This document shows positions 16,119-23,201 of a stretch of DNA of 23,201 nt, one piece after another. The stretch is from the NCBI GenBank assembly GCA_002506875.1, contig DAYJ01000126.1, positions 1 to 23,201 on the forward strand, written 5' to 3'. Every line of letters starts with the position of its first letter. The stretch's first letter is position 1. Source of the stretch: Euryarchaeota archaeon UBA40. GTDB lineage: Archaea; Thermoplasmatota; Poseidoniia; Poseidoniales; Thalassarchaeaceae. The notes under the pieces were generated by a model. The model saw only the letters and a list, made by a program, of their open reading frames with translations. It searched no databases and was not told where the DNA came from. A program made the translations under genes and the position numbers.

Positions 16119-17327
16119 TCAACCCTGCGCCAAAAGTAGGCCATCAATGGCTACAACGATGGATTCGACATCTGCGAGTTCACTCACCTCGTCCTTCGTG
16201 ACCCAGAGAGCACGTCTTCCATCGCCCTGAACCCAAGAGAGGTCGTTCGCCACGACTGCAGAGACGCCGCTCCGTTCAATCTGAGAGCGAGCGGCCTCGA
16301 CAAGTGCCTCGTCGTCGTCACCCGTCAAGAGTTTGAAACCAACAACTGGGCCGGCATCAGATCCTCGTTTCTTACCTAACCAAGATACCATGCCATCGAT
16401 AATCTTCGGAAACGGAACCAATTGGAGATCCAGAACATCATCCGAGGATAACTTACCAGAGAAGGACTCCTTCATCACATGATCAGATATGGCTGCGGCA
16501 CTGATTACCGTATCGATTCCAAGGTCATCATTCTCGATTAGATCCTTTGCCCAACACTTCATTGAAGCAGCATCGGGTGAATAGATGACTTTGAATCGTG
16601 AATCATCAACATCAAAAGAAGTTCGACCAGCAAGGATGGTCACTCGATGACCAAGGCGATGTAAGCCATCACAAATAGCGAAGCCAGTATGACCGGAACT
16701 CCGGTTTGTCACTACTCTAACATCATCAATCGAAGACTCGGTTCCACCGAGAAGAACGAGAACATTTCGATGATTGAGAGTGCGATTCAGATGATGAGCA
16801 AACTCTGCTACGATACTAACTGGGTCCGGCTGCTTCCGCCTACCTTCCTCGGAGGGTGATACCAAAACCTTCGCTCCACGAACTGCGACTTCCTTGAGAA
16901 GGTCTTGAGTCACTGCATCGTCGAAGAGGTCATTGTGCATCGAAGGGACTACCATGACTGGAGTTCCGTTCCCGGTCGCAGCCGACATTGCCATCACCAA
17001 AGGTGAATCCATGACACCGTTCACATGTTTCGCCAAAGTATTCCTGGTGGCAGGTGCGACTAATAGCCCATCGTAGCCATCGAGTTGGGCCATATCTCCG
17101 TCCCATTCCACATCGACATTCGCTTGGGTTGCCCATCGGACTGCGAGAGGGGAAATTACCTCAGTCGCTGCTCGAGTCATAATCACATGAATCTCGGCTC
17201 CATGCCTGCGGAGTTCCCGTGCTAATCGAACTGTCTCGACTGCTGCAATGCCGCCACTAATGCCGAGGAGGACCTTGCGCCCTTCGAGGGAATGCCCCTT
17301 CAGAACGACGTCGACATCCCGTGGCAT
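16119..17327 (-). CDS. coaBC: Phosphopantothenoylcysteine decarboxylase / phosphopantothenate-cysteine ligase
   Basis: Bifunctional coenzyme A enzyme, 402 residues, with the CoaC flavoprotein domain first and the CoaB ligase second. CoaC: FMN-binding GISGGIAAVE at 22-31, APATRNTLAK at 91-100 (the PATAN-type motif) and VPSMHNDLF at 127-135, with His rather than bacterial Asn, as in other archaea. The histidine normally 12 or so residues before PATAN appears to be replaced by Asp (D78). The bacterial lid Cys is also absent, as in the Methanocaldococcus enzyme recalled. CoaB: LLGGTESSIDDVRVVTNRSSG at 192-212 region, then SAAAISDHV, SGKLSS and FPKI. The ATG at 17327 gives the expected short lead-in. 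It precedes proS, whose possible TTG start overlaps its stop. Divergent from the four-TM zinc-ribbon gene. Confidence 0.9.
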   Translation of the reverse strand: MPRDVDVVLKGHSLEGRKVLLGISGGIAAVETVRLARELRRHGAEIHVIMTRAATEVISPLAVRWATQANVDVEWDGDMAQLDGYDGLLVAPATRNTLAKHVNGVMDSPLVMAMSAATGNGTPVMVVPSMHNDLFDDAVTQDLLKEVAVRGAKVLVSPSEEGRRKQPDPVSIVAEFAHHLNRTLNHRNVLVLLGGTESSIDDVRVVTNRSSGHTGFAICDGLHRLGHRVTILAGRTSFDVDDSRFKVIYSPDAASMKCWAKDLIENDDLGIDTVISAAAISDHVMKESFSGKLSSDDVLDLQLVPFPKIIDGMVSWLGKKRGSDAGPVVGFKLLTGDDDEALVEAARSQIERSGVSAVVANDLSWVQGDGRRALWVTKDEVSELADVESIVVAIDGLLLAQG

Positions 17328-17335
17328 AACCAGCG

Positions 17336-17346
17336 GAATAACTCCG
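17336..17346 (+). promoter_or_regulatory. Possible TATA box of the four-TM zinc-ribbon gene
   Basis: ggaataactcc is centred about 24 nt before the ATG at 17364 in the 36-nt gap to the divergent coaBC gene. It is weak but at leaderless spacing and favours this ATG over the one at 17292, which lies inside coaBC. Confidence 0.3.
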
Positions 17347-17363
17347 CCCTCAATAGACCGTCG

Positions 17364-17954
17364 ATGGCCAAGACTGATGGCTCAGCACCGATTCAGATGT
17401 ACATGGATGGTCTGCGCTCAATGGACGAACAGATGAGAAAAGCTCATCGGCAGCAGTCCCTTTTCATTGCATTGAACGGCTTTACATCTGCGTGGGTACT
17501 AGGATCAATGCATGAAATGATGACAATTCTAGGGTACGTATTCGCCACATTCCATGCAGTTGCTGCACTTCTATTCTCAAGGAGAGCAAATGTGATTGCA
17601 ATGAGGATTGGACAGTTGTCATACATAATCAGTTCAACTATACTCTTCCTATTCGGAGCACTCTGGTTGTCTTCTGGAATATTCATTGATGGATTTCTAC
17701 TTCTCATCCTAGGGATTTTCGGAGTCATCCGTACACGTAGAATTGAGGACCCGCGATACCGTTCGTGGTACACATCAGGATCGACTGGTTTAGCTCAGAG
17801 CATGCTTGCACGTTCCAATGAGGTAATCGCCAGTTGTCCTTCGTGTACGAGTCTACTAGCAATCGTTGTAGAACAAATGACCCCAAACGATGTCTGCCCA
17901 CACTGCGAACAGCCTCTCGTCCCATCAGTACGAAACCAAGAAGAGCAGGAATAA
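17364..17954 (+). CDS. Four-helix membrane protein with C-terminal zinc ribbon, unknown function
   Basis: A 196-residue protein. Hydrophobic segments lie at about 32-50, 52-71, 82-104 and 107-123, followed by RTRR, which puts the C-terminal part in the cytoplasm. That part ends in a zinc ribbon with CPSC at 158-161 and CPHC at 178-181. The N-terminal 30 residues are charged and amphipathic. No family is recognised; the layout resembles other archaeal membrane proteins that present a zinc ribbon to a cytoplasmic partner. It lies alone between divergent coaBC and convergent mamK-like gene, whose stops are 4 nt apart. Confidence 0.75.
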   Translation: MAKTDGSAPIQMYMDGLRSMDEQMRKAHRQQSLFIALNGFTSAWVLGSMHEMMTILGYVFATFHAVAALLFSRRANVIAMRIGQLSYIISSTILFLFGALWLSSGIFIDGFLLLILGIFGVIRTRRIEDPRYRSWYTSGSTGLAQSMLARSNEVIASCPSCTSLLAIVVEQMTPNDVCPHCEQPLVPSVRNQEEQE

Positions 17955-17958
17955 TCGC

Positions 17959-18987
17959 TCAACGAGAAGCAAGGGTTAGCGAAGACCACATGTCTGTGGG
18001 CACTTCCATGGATAGGCGAAGTCCGCCGAGAGCACCGAGCATTACGGGGTCATCAACGACTTGAACTGTGCACTCACCAATGTCGCCGAGGCGCTCTTCA
18101 ATCATGATGTTCAGGCCCTTGATTCCTGACCCGCCACCAGCAAGAACCATGTTATTACGGAACTCATTGTGGAACTCGGGGTTACTTGAGGAAACTAATG
18201 CCTTCACATTGGCAACGATTGGGTCAACGATTGACTCACAAGCTCTCTGGATACAATCAGTAATGTCTAGTGACATTGCCTTTCCTTCGATACTGAAGTC
18301 GACAACAACTGGTGCATCAGGCATTGCTGTGCGGACGAAGGAATACTGCTGCTTCCAGCGGCGCGCCATGTCCTTGGTAACCTGGGCTCCAGCGTACTTC
18401 TTCTGGACCTCTGCGATGAGTGTATTGTCGATATGATCTCCAGCATAACTAGTATGCATCTGGTCATCAGGACCAGGAATAGTCCCGTATACTCTAGCGA
18501 TATCGCAAGTTCCAGCACCTATGTCGATGACGATTGTGTGGCCAATCATGTCGAGAGCGTAAGCAACTGCGAAAGGCTCAGAGATAATCATGGCAGCATT
18601 AACGCTGCCAGATGCAGCATCGAAAATCGCTGTCTGATCAGTAAATGATGCTTCAGCTGGAGCACCAATGACGGCGACGACTGTATCGTAATCTTCAGGG
18701 TCACCAAGATTGATCAAGTGATTGATGAAATGTGCGATGAACTTCTTGTCCTCAGGTGTATCCTTGATCACACCATGCTCGAGAGGGCGGTACAAGTTCA
18801 GAGCAAGACGGTTCTTCAGCGCCTCTTCACCAAAGAGCACGTCCTTACCCAACATGTTACGAGCAATCGGGTCCTTTGGAGTGCCAACAACCGTGAGGAC
18901 TTGTTCCTCATGGCCAGCACTCGAAGTTAATACGGAACGGAAAGTTCCGAGGTCAATTCCAATGTATAGGTCGTTATCTCCAGCCAT
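17959..18987 (-). CDS. MamK/MreB-family actin-like ATPase
   Basis: A 342-residue actin-fold protein expected to form nucleotide-dependent filaments in the cytoplasm. Phosphate 1 motif GIDLGTFRSV at 10-19, catalytic-type Glu in SEPFAVAYALD with E137, phosphate 2 motif VIDIGAGTCDIA at 153-164 and adenosine motif AGGGSGIKGL at 283-292. From memory it follows magnetosome MamK closely rather than MreB, Hsp70 or crenactin: VVGTPKDPIARNMLG near 33-47, YRPLEHGVIKD near 66-76, GTIPGPDDQ, FSFV and VPTDMW near the end. No magnetosome genes are nearby, so the role is more likely cell shape, positioning or segregation. It has its own likely promoter and a strong AGGTGAT ribosome site 6 nt before its ATG. 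The upstream gene on the same strand encodes a double zinc-ribbon protein. Confidence 0.85.
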   Translation of the reverse strand: MAGDNDLYIGIDLGTFRSVLTSSAGHEEQVLTVVGTPKDPIARNMLGKDVLFGEEALKNRLALNLYRPLEHGVIKDTPEDKKFIAHFINHLINLGDPEDYDTVVAVIGAPAEASFTDQTAIFDAASGSVNAAMIISEPFAVAYALDMIGHTIVIDIGAGTCDIARVYGTIPGPDDQMHTSYAGDHIDNTLIAEVQKKYAGAQVTKDMARRWKQQYSFVRTAMPDAPVVVDFSIEGKAMSLDITDCIQRACESIVDPIVANVKALVSSSNPEFHNEFRNNMVLAGGGSGIKGLNIMIEERLGDIGECTVQVVDDPVMLGALGGLRLSMEVPTDMWSSLTLASR

Positions 18988-18993
18988 GTATCC

Positions 18994-19032
18994 ATCACCT
19001 TGGATGTTAGGCTATGTGTGGCAGTATATGAA
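18994..19032 (-). promoter_or_regulatory. Promoter and ribosome site of the actin-like gene
   Basis: On the minus strand ttcatatact (19023-19032) is a TATA-like box that would start transcription near 19002, followed by AGGTGAT (18994-19000), a perfect match to the 16S rRNA 3' end, 6 nt before the ATG at 18987. This gives a short leader with a strong ribosome site and suggests higher or independent expression of the filament protein. Confidence 0.55.
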
Positions 19033-19045
19033 CAGCACGACGTGA

Positions 19046-20044
19046 TTAGACCCATGACTGACACGGCTCACACCACCATCCACCGTGATCTGGGAGATAG
19101 GCAATCATGCCATGACATGCAGGACACTCTTTGATGACCCCATTGCCAAAACGATTGATGAGAAGTTGCAGGTGCTGCTCGTCCGTGATTCCAAGATTAG
19201 ACCTCATAATCCAAAGAAGTTCATCTTCTGATGGTGTGATTACACCATCATCAAGAACAAGTCCAAGCATCTCACGGTAGTCCTCGATTGTCATCATAGC
19301 ATCTACATCGATGACACGGCCATCCCGTTCAAGGAGCATGTTCTTGCCACCAGGATCATCCACGAAGATTACAACGCTTCCAGGGTTGATACTGGCATCA
19401 CGTGGCTCAAACACGATTGTGTCATCCACACCCTCTGCATGAACGATTGTAGATCTGCGATTAATGATAGAAGCAATGTTTCGACATGTATCAGGGATTG
19501 TACGACCAACACGCCAGCCTCTATCGTCGCGAGCATCCATGCTGTAGAACTCCGTATCCTGCCCAGGGTATTCGATACGGATTTCCTCGCCACCGTCGAA
19601 CTCATTTCCAAGTACTGAGATGATAGCGAGGTCTGTTGCAACGATGTTATCCTCTCCATCGAAGGAAATCATCAGTGGCTTACGTTCCTCTTCAGCTGCG
19701 TTGAAAGTGCCCGCTAGACCATCTATCCACTTATCCTGTAAACGACCAAGAGTCGCTTCTTGCTCATTACTCAATTGAGATTCGATACCAAGGACACCTC
19801 GAAGACTTCCCTTCTCAAGTTCCTGCTTGAACTCCTCGACCTTCTTCTCCTCATCATGGATTGTCTCACGTTTCGGGCCAGAAGATACAGTGTTCGGATC
19901 AGGCCATTCGTATTCACATCGAACGCACTTAAGATAGCCTTGAATGCTCGACGGTTGAGCATCTCCTCCACATCGAGAACAGTCACCTTCCTCATCGACC
20001 TGGAGATTCTTCGTCGCCTCTTCTCGACCACGCCGGTTGAACAT
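19046..20044 (-). CDS. Double zinc-ribbon protein with TerB-like segment, unknown function
   Basis: A 332-residue soluble protein. An N-terminal zinc ribbon has CSRC at 22-25 and CVRC at 40-43; a charged coil covers about 60-80; a middle region (about 105-240) looks beta-rich and is not recognised; residues 253-297 resemble a TerB-type helical module (YREMLGLVLDDGVITPSED, then an LGI-type turn); a C-terminal zinc ribbon has CPAC at 307-310 and CEPC at 325-328, ending in WV. ATG 20044 is chosen; ATG 20071 would add nine residues including an unconvincing Cys pair. It lies 42 nt downstream of the thiolase gene and 58 nt upstream of the actin-like gene, so it may work with the filament, though gene order is the only evidence. 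Confidence 0.75.
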   Translation of the reverse strand: MFNRRGREEATKNLQVDEEGDCSRCGGDAQPSSIQGYLKCVRCEYEWPDPNTVSSGPKRETIHDEEKKVEEFKQELEKGSLRGVLGIESQLSNEQEATLGRLQDKWIDGLAGTFNAAEEERKPLMISFDGEDNIVATDLAIISVLGNEFDGGEEIRIEYPGQDTEFYSMDARDDRGWRVGRTIPDTCRNIASIINRRSTIVHAEGVDDTIVFEPRDASINPGSVVIFVDDPGGKNMLLERDGRVIDVDAMMTIEDYREMLGLVLDDGVITPSEDELLWIMRSNLGITDEQHLQLLINRFGNGVIKECPACHGMIAYLPDHGGWWCEPCQSWV

Positions 20045-20086
20045 CAGTGGCCTACATGAGGCTGCACACATAGGCGTTGCGCAACA

Positions 20087-21223
20087 TCAGATGCGTTCAA
20101 GAATTGTAGCAATTCCCATCCCGCCACCTATACACATAGTTGCTAAGGCATATCTGCCACCTGTTCTCTGTAGGAGGCTTGCTGACTTACCCATGATACG
20201 CGCACCAGAGGCGCCCAACGGATGGCCGATTGCGATAGCCCCTCCATCTAAATTGATATTCTCTACAGGTAGATTTAATTCATCTATGCATGCGATTGAT
20301 TGACTTGAGAACGCTTCATTCAATTCGATGACATCAAGATCGTCAACAGTAATTCCTGCACGACTGAGAGCAATTTGAGTTGCAGGAATTGGCCCAAGAC
20401 CCATCTCATCAGGATGAACTCCCGCTACTGCTGCAGATACAATACGCGCCATTGGGCTGAGCCCATGCGAATCAATTGCCCCCTGTGAGGCAATCAAGCT
20501 GAAAGAGGCGCCATCGGTTAGAGGTGAACTGGTTGCAGCGGTAACAACTCCTTCCTCGGCGAATGCCGGCTTTAGTCCAGCCATGGCCTCCAGAGAAGAT
20601 TCACGCATACAACCGTCGACATCAACACCGTAGGTCACATCAGATGAGCAAACGGTAGCGACTTCTTCGTCTAGGAGGCCTTTCTGCTTCGCAAGGATCG
20701 CCTTCTGGTGACTAGCGAGAGCAAATTCCTCCTGACGCACTCTAGAAATCGAATAGCGTTCTGCGACATTTTCTGCCGTGAGCCCCATACTGATGTAAGC
20801 ATCAGGCATAATTTCCTCAAGGAACGGCGAGGGGGAACGATTGAAGCCACCTCGTTGAATACGGCTCATCGATTCAACACCTCCACAGAGGAACATGTCG
20901 CCCCATCCACGCGAGATCATTCCAGCAGCAATATGCATCACTTGCATAGATGACCCGCATAGACGATTTGTGGTCATCCCAGGAATATTGGGGGGGCCTT
21001 TGAGGTAGTGTGTGACAATCCTCCCGATATTGAGCCCTTGCTCGCCCTCGGGATAGGCACAACCAATCATCACATCATCAAGATCAACAGGATTCACACC
21101 CGTGCGCGTCAACAACTCGAAAGCTACCTGCCCTGCGATATCATCAGGACGCACATCCTTCAGCGCCCCTCGGTGTGCGCGAGTAAACGGGGACCGGACG
21201 TAGCCACAAATGTAGGCGTCCAT
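20087..21223 (-). CDS. Acetyl-CoA C-acyltransferase (thiolase)
   Basis: Cleaves 3-ketoacyl-CoA with CoA, or condenses two acetyl-CoA in reverse. The 378-residue enzyme has all three catalytic sites of the degradative/biosynthetic thiolase class: nucleophile C89 in NRLCGSSMQ, H334 in AIGHPLGASGAR and C364 in MCIGGGMG. Length is typical. It resembles the FadA/PaaJ-like thiolases of fatty-acid oxidation more than the archaeal HMG-CoA-linked thiolase (which lacks some of these motifs and pairs with a DUF35 protein), so a role in lipid oxidation is favoured. The ATG at 21223 has TATA-like sequence about 26 nt upstream in the divergent gap to kptA. Confidence 0.92.
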   Translation of the reverse strand: MDAYICGYVRSPFTRAHRGALKDVRPDDIAGQVAFELLTRTGVNPVDLDDVMIGCAYPEGEQGLNIGRIVTHYLKGPPNIPGMTTNRLCGSSMQVMHIAAGMISRGWGDMFLCGGVESMSRIQRGGFNRSPSPFLEEIMPDAYISMGLTAENVAERYSISRVRQEEFALASHQKAILAKQKGLLDEEVATVCSSDVTYGVDVDGCMRESSLEAMAGLKPAFAEEGVVTAATSSPLTDGASFSLIASQGAIDSHGLSPMARIVSAAVAGVHPDEMGLGPIPATQIALSRAGITVDDLDVIELNEAFSSQSIACIDELNLPVENINLDGGAIAIGHPLGASGARIMGKSASLLQRTGGRYALATMCIGGGMGIATILERI

Positions 21224-21324
21224 GGCCTTGGGGCCACACCGCGTCGAATGAATATGCCGAATAAAGTCAAGCGAATGGATGCAATCGTCTTATCTATGGC
21301 CGAGGATTCGCAGGATTCGTTCCC
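21224..21324. promoter_or_regulatory. Divergent promoter region between thiolase and kptA
   Basis: The 101-nt gap contains cttatctatgg (21289-21299) about 30 nt before the kptA ATG on the plus strand, and aatgaatatg (21247-21256), which on the minus strand is a TATA-like box about 27 nt before the thiolase ATG. A GC-rich near-palindrome, ggccttggggcc (21224-21235), follows the thiolase-side box. No operator was recognised. Confidence 0.4.
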
Positions 21325-22026
21325 ATGATTCGTGAATGCAACGTCCACGGCTACTTCTCAGATGACAACCTCTGCCCCGTATGCAATTCCGAAGGGAAAT
21401 TCATCATGCGTACCGGCGAAAGAGAAACTCTAGGCCGACGCCTCGCTCGCGTCTGTAGACACGACCCTGATCGTTACGGCCTTGAAATGGACATCAATGG
21501 CTGGGTTGATATCCGCGAATTCGTAGATGCTCTGCGTGACAAGGAGCAGCGACGGTTTGGTCGCTGGTTACGTCCGCACCACATCAAGGCTGTAGCCGAG
21601 TGTGATGGCAAGGGACGATATGAGGTCCGTGGCAACACAGTTCGAGCAACTTATGGACACACGGTTGAGATTGAACTTGACCTACCCACCGACAATATCC
21701 CCAACGCTCTCTACTTCCCCTGCGGGGACGAGGAGATTGAGGTCTTGATGGATATCGGCCTACTACCTGGTGACCGAAGTCATGTCCACCTCTCGCAGAC
21801 CATCGACAAGGCTGTAGAAGCAGGTCGCCTTGGAGGTAAGAAACTCAAGCGACCCATTATCCTCGAGATTGATACTGCTCGCATGATTGCAGACGGCGAC
21901 TCAGTATGGCGTGCAGGCACGACGGTATATCTCGCAGAGAAGGTCGCGCCACAGTATCTAGATCGAATCGAAGAAGATCATGATGACCTGGCTCACCACG
22001 TAGCTCAATGGGACGAAGAGGAATGA
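21325..22026 (+). CDS. kptA: RNA 2'-phosphotransferase (Tpt1/KptA) with N-terminal zinc finger
   Basis: Moves the 2'-phosphate of RNA to NAD+, releasing ADP-ribose 1'',2''-cyclic phosphate. The 233-residue protein begins with a zinc finger (C5, H8, C17, C20) found on archaeal members. The catalytic core follows: R45-H46 in CRHDP, GRYEVRGNTVRATYGHT with R107 and H112, HLSQTIDKAVEAGR in the NAD+-binding half, and WRAGTTVYLAEKVAPQYL near the end. The usual R-H-G stretch after VG is R-L-G-G here. In fungi the enzyme finishes tRNA splicing; archaeal splicing by RtcB leaves no 2'-phosphate, so its target here is unknown and RNA repair or ADP-ribosyl chemistry is possible. Divergent from the thiolase gene; converges with a small zinc-ribbon gene. 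Confidence 0.93.
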   Translation: MIRECNVHGYFSDDNLCPVCNSEGKFIMRTGERETLGRRLARVCRHDPDRYGLEMDINGWVDIREFVDALRDKEQRRFGRWLRPHHIKAVAECDGKGRYEVRGNTVRATYGHTVEIELDLPTDNIPNALYFPCGDEEIEVLMDIGLLPGDRSHVHLSQTIDKAVEAGRLGGKKLKRPIILEIDTARMIADGDSVWRAGTTVYLAEKVAPQYLDRIEEDHDDLAHHVAQWDEEE

Positions 22027-22028
22027 TC

Positions 22029-22352
22029 CTAAGGCCTGTGACCACAGGCTGGACAGAACTCAATGTCTGCCTCTAACGGAGCATCGCACTTAGAGCATCC
22101 ATCACCGTCTACACGCTCAATAGGTCTCGATTCAGCGGCTTCAATTAGGCGTGCTGAAGAATCAACTTCTTCGAATACTCGACTCTTGAGTTCCTCCCTG
22201 ATTTCTACTGCTGCTGAGAAGTCTAATGCCTCTTGTAGTGCTGCATCTATTCGCACTCGAACGCGCTCCCGTTCATCGGGATCAGCGATTGCATCGAGAT
22301 CATTTCTACGCGCCTGCAGGTATCGTCGGAACTCGTCGATGGTAGGCGCCAT
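22029..22352 (-). CDS. Small helical protein with C-terminal zinc ribbon, unknown function
   Basis: A 107-residue protein: residues 4-80 are highly charged and predicted helical (coiled-coil-like, many Arg/Glu/Asp), and residues 86-103 form a zinc ribbon with CSKC and CPAC ending in GHRP. ATG 22352 leaves 72 nt for divergent promoters with the isopentenyl phosphate kinase gene; ATGs at 22400 or 22397 would add about 16 residues without charge pattern and leave 24 nt. Its stop is 3 nt from the kptA stop (convergent). No family recognised. Confidence 0.7.
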   Translation of the reverse strand: MAPTIDEFRRYLQARRNDLDAIADPDERERVRVRIDAALQEALDFSAAVEIREELKSRVFEEVDSSARLIEAAESRPIERVDGDGCSKCDAPLEADIEFCPACGHRP

Positions 22353-22424
22353 GCCCTGCCGAATACTGTGGAACGGATGAATCTGTGTGCGCACCATCAT
22401 CAATGAGAAATCCCTGGGAAGGCC

Positions 22425-23201
22425 ATGGTCGAGAGACGACGAGCCGTCATCAAGCTCGGCGGAGGCCTCATCACTGTGAAAAATGGCCTTTGTGAACCCG
22501 ACCATGATTCAATTCTAATTTCGACAGAAGCAATTGCCCAGCTTGTTAACCAAGGTTGGCAGATTGCGCTCGTCCACGGGGCCGGTTCCTTCGGACATGC
22601 GAAGGCAAAGCGATGGCGATTGAACGAAGGTGAAATCAAAGCAGACCTTGGAGAAGAAGACGGGATTTCAAACCAGAAAGAGGCAGTTTATGCTGTCCAA
22701 AAAGATATGATGGCACTCAACGAACTAGTAACAGAATCTTTGTCCGATCATGGAATCAAAGCGATTACACATCACCCGCACCAATGGGCACACGGTACGG
22801 GTGCTGAATTCACAGGTAATCTCGACTTCCTTGGTAAGGCGCCTGTAACCATCACGCACGGAGATGTTGTCGATGTTAGAGACAAAGGGTTCGGGATTCT
22901 TTCCGGAGATGACCTCATGTCCCGTATTGCGACAGAATGGGAAGGAGTTGAATCCTGTATTTTCTGTCTCGCCGATTGTGATGGAATTCTTACACATCCA
23001 CCCGACCACCCTGATGCCACGTTACTCAACACTTGGGATTCATCTATCGGCTTTGGAGGACGCCACGAATCAGAAATCGATGTCACAGGAGGTATCGACT
23101 ACAAGGCACTGCGCGCTGCAAGTATCGCAGAAATTGTACCTCAGGTTTGGTTTGTCGATGGACGATACTCCTCCCGCATTGTTGATGCATGCAATGGGGT
23201 T
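22425..23201 (+). CDS. ipk: Isopentenyl phosphate kinase, last residues outside the window
   Basis: Phosphorylates isopentenyl phosphate to isopentenyl diphosphate in the archaeal modified mevalonate route, providing isoprenoids for ether lipids and quinone tails. The 259 codons visible are nearly the whole enzyme. Amino-acid-kinase-fold signatures: VIKLGGGLIT at 8-17, HGAGSFGH at 51-58 with H58 in the position of the catalytic histidine that distinguishes this family from ordinary aspartate/acetylglutamate kinases, ITHGDVV, LSGDDL, LADCDGIL and DVTGGIDYK. Only the final strand is cut off. The ATG at 22425 immediately precedes the first strand; purine-rich ggaagg lies 2-8 nt upstream. It is divergent from the small zinc-ribbon gene. 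Confidence 0.94.
   Translation, partial: MVERRRAVIKLGGGLITVKNGLCEPDHDSILISTEAIAQLVNQGWQIALVHGAGSFGHAKAKRWRLNEGEIKADLGEEDGISNQKEAVYAVQKDMMALNELVTESLSDHGIKAITHHPHQWAHGTGAEFTGNLDFLGKAPVTITHGDVVDVRDKGFGILSGDDLMSRIATEWEGVESCIFCLADCDGILTHPPDHPDATLLNTWDSSIGFGGRHESEIDVTGGIDYKALRAASIAEIVPQVWFVDGRYSSRIVDACNGV

Noticed and set aside
17959..18987. Hsp70/DnaK or FtsA identity for the actin-fold gene
   Set aside because: The protein is too short for Hsp70, lacks its substrate-binding domain and the FtsA 1C insertion, and its inter-motif blocks follow MamK.
21224..21235. GC-rich near-palindrome as an operator or terminator
   Set aside because: It is short, lies directly before the thiolase ATG and has no second copy or T-run, so no function can be supported.
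1..23201. tRNA, rRNA, CRISPR, insertion sequence or integrated element
   Set aside because: No cloverleaf-like sequence, regular direct repeats, transposase, integrase or long terminal inverted repeats were seen by reading; a dedicated scan (tRNAscan-SE, CRISPR finder) would be needed to exclude small ones.

Overview
The window is archaeal chromosome, most likely from an uncultured marine euryarchaeon of the Marine Group II (Poseidoniales) kind. The archaeal assignment rests on a euryarchaeal-type primase small subunit, isopentenyl phosphate kinase, a transketolase split into two genes, archaeal-type ProRS and CoaBC, and TATA-like boxes about 26 nt before many start codons. The marine group II placement is inference from the mixture (aerobic-type respiratory quinone genes, secreted TSP3-type repeat proteins, many zinc-ribbon proteins). 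No IS element, integrase, tRNA, rRNA or CRISPR was seen. Coding density is high and no gap exceeds about 100 bp.

Layout: (1) 1-840, minus strand: a small zinc-knuckle protein followed by priS, cut by the window edge. (2) 938-4886, plus: mqnD, a half-length deoxyhypusine-hydroxylase-like HEAT protein translationally coupled to it, then a large single-pass membrane protein with an outside beta-propeller and an inside zinc ribbon plus two EF-hands. (3) 4847-9837, minus: a PMR1/SPCA-like Ca2+/Mn2+ P-type ATPase, then mqnE and mqnA. (4) 9925-14563, plus: OPT-family transporter, two-gene transketolase, and an unknown two-TM protein. (5) 14599-17327, minus: coaBC and proS. (6) 17364-17954, plus: four-TM zinc-ribbon protein. 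(7) 17959-21223, minus: thiolase, a double zinc-ribbon protein with a TerB-like segment, and a MamK/MreB-family actin. (8) 21325 to end: kptA (plus), a small coiled zinc-ribbon protein (minus) and isopentenyl phosphate kinase (plus, clipped at the edge).

How the genes fit together: mqnD, mqnE and mqnA supply three steps of the futalosine route to menaquinone; IPK serves the archaeal mevalonate route that makes the isoprenoid tails of quinones and lipids; CoaBC, thiolase and transketolase are central metabolism. The Ca2+ pump and the EF-hand membrane protein suggest calcium handling, but that link is inference. The two observations most worth following are the half-size DOHH homologue, which would need to dimerise to rebuild a di-iron site, and the MamK-like actin beside a two-zinc-ribbon protein. 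All family comparisons were made from memory of reference sequences, without database searches.
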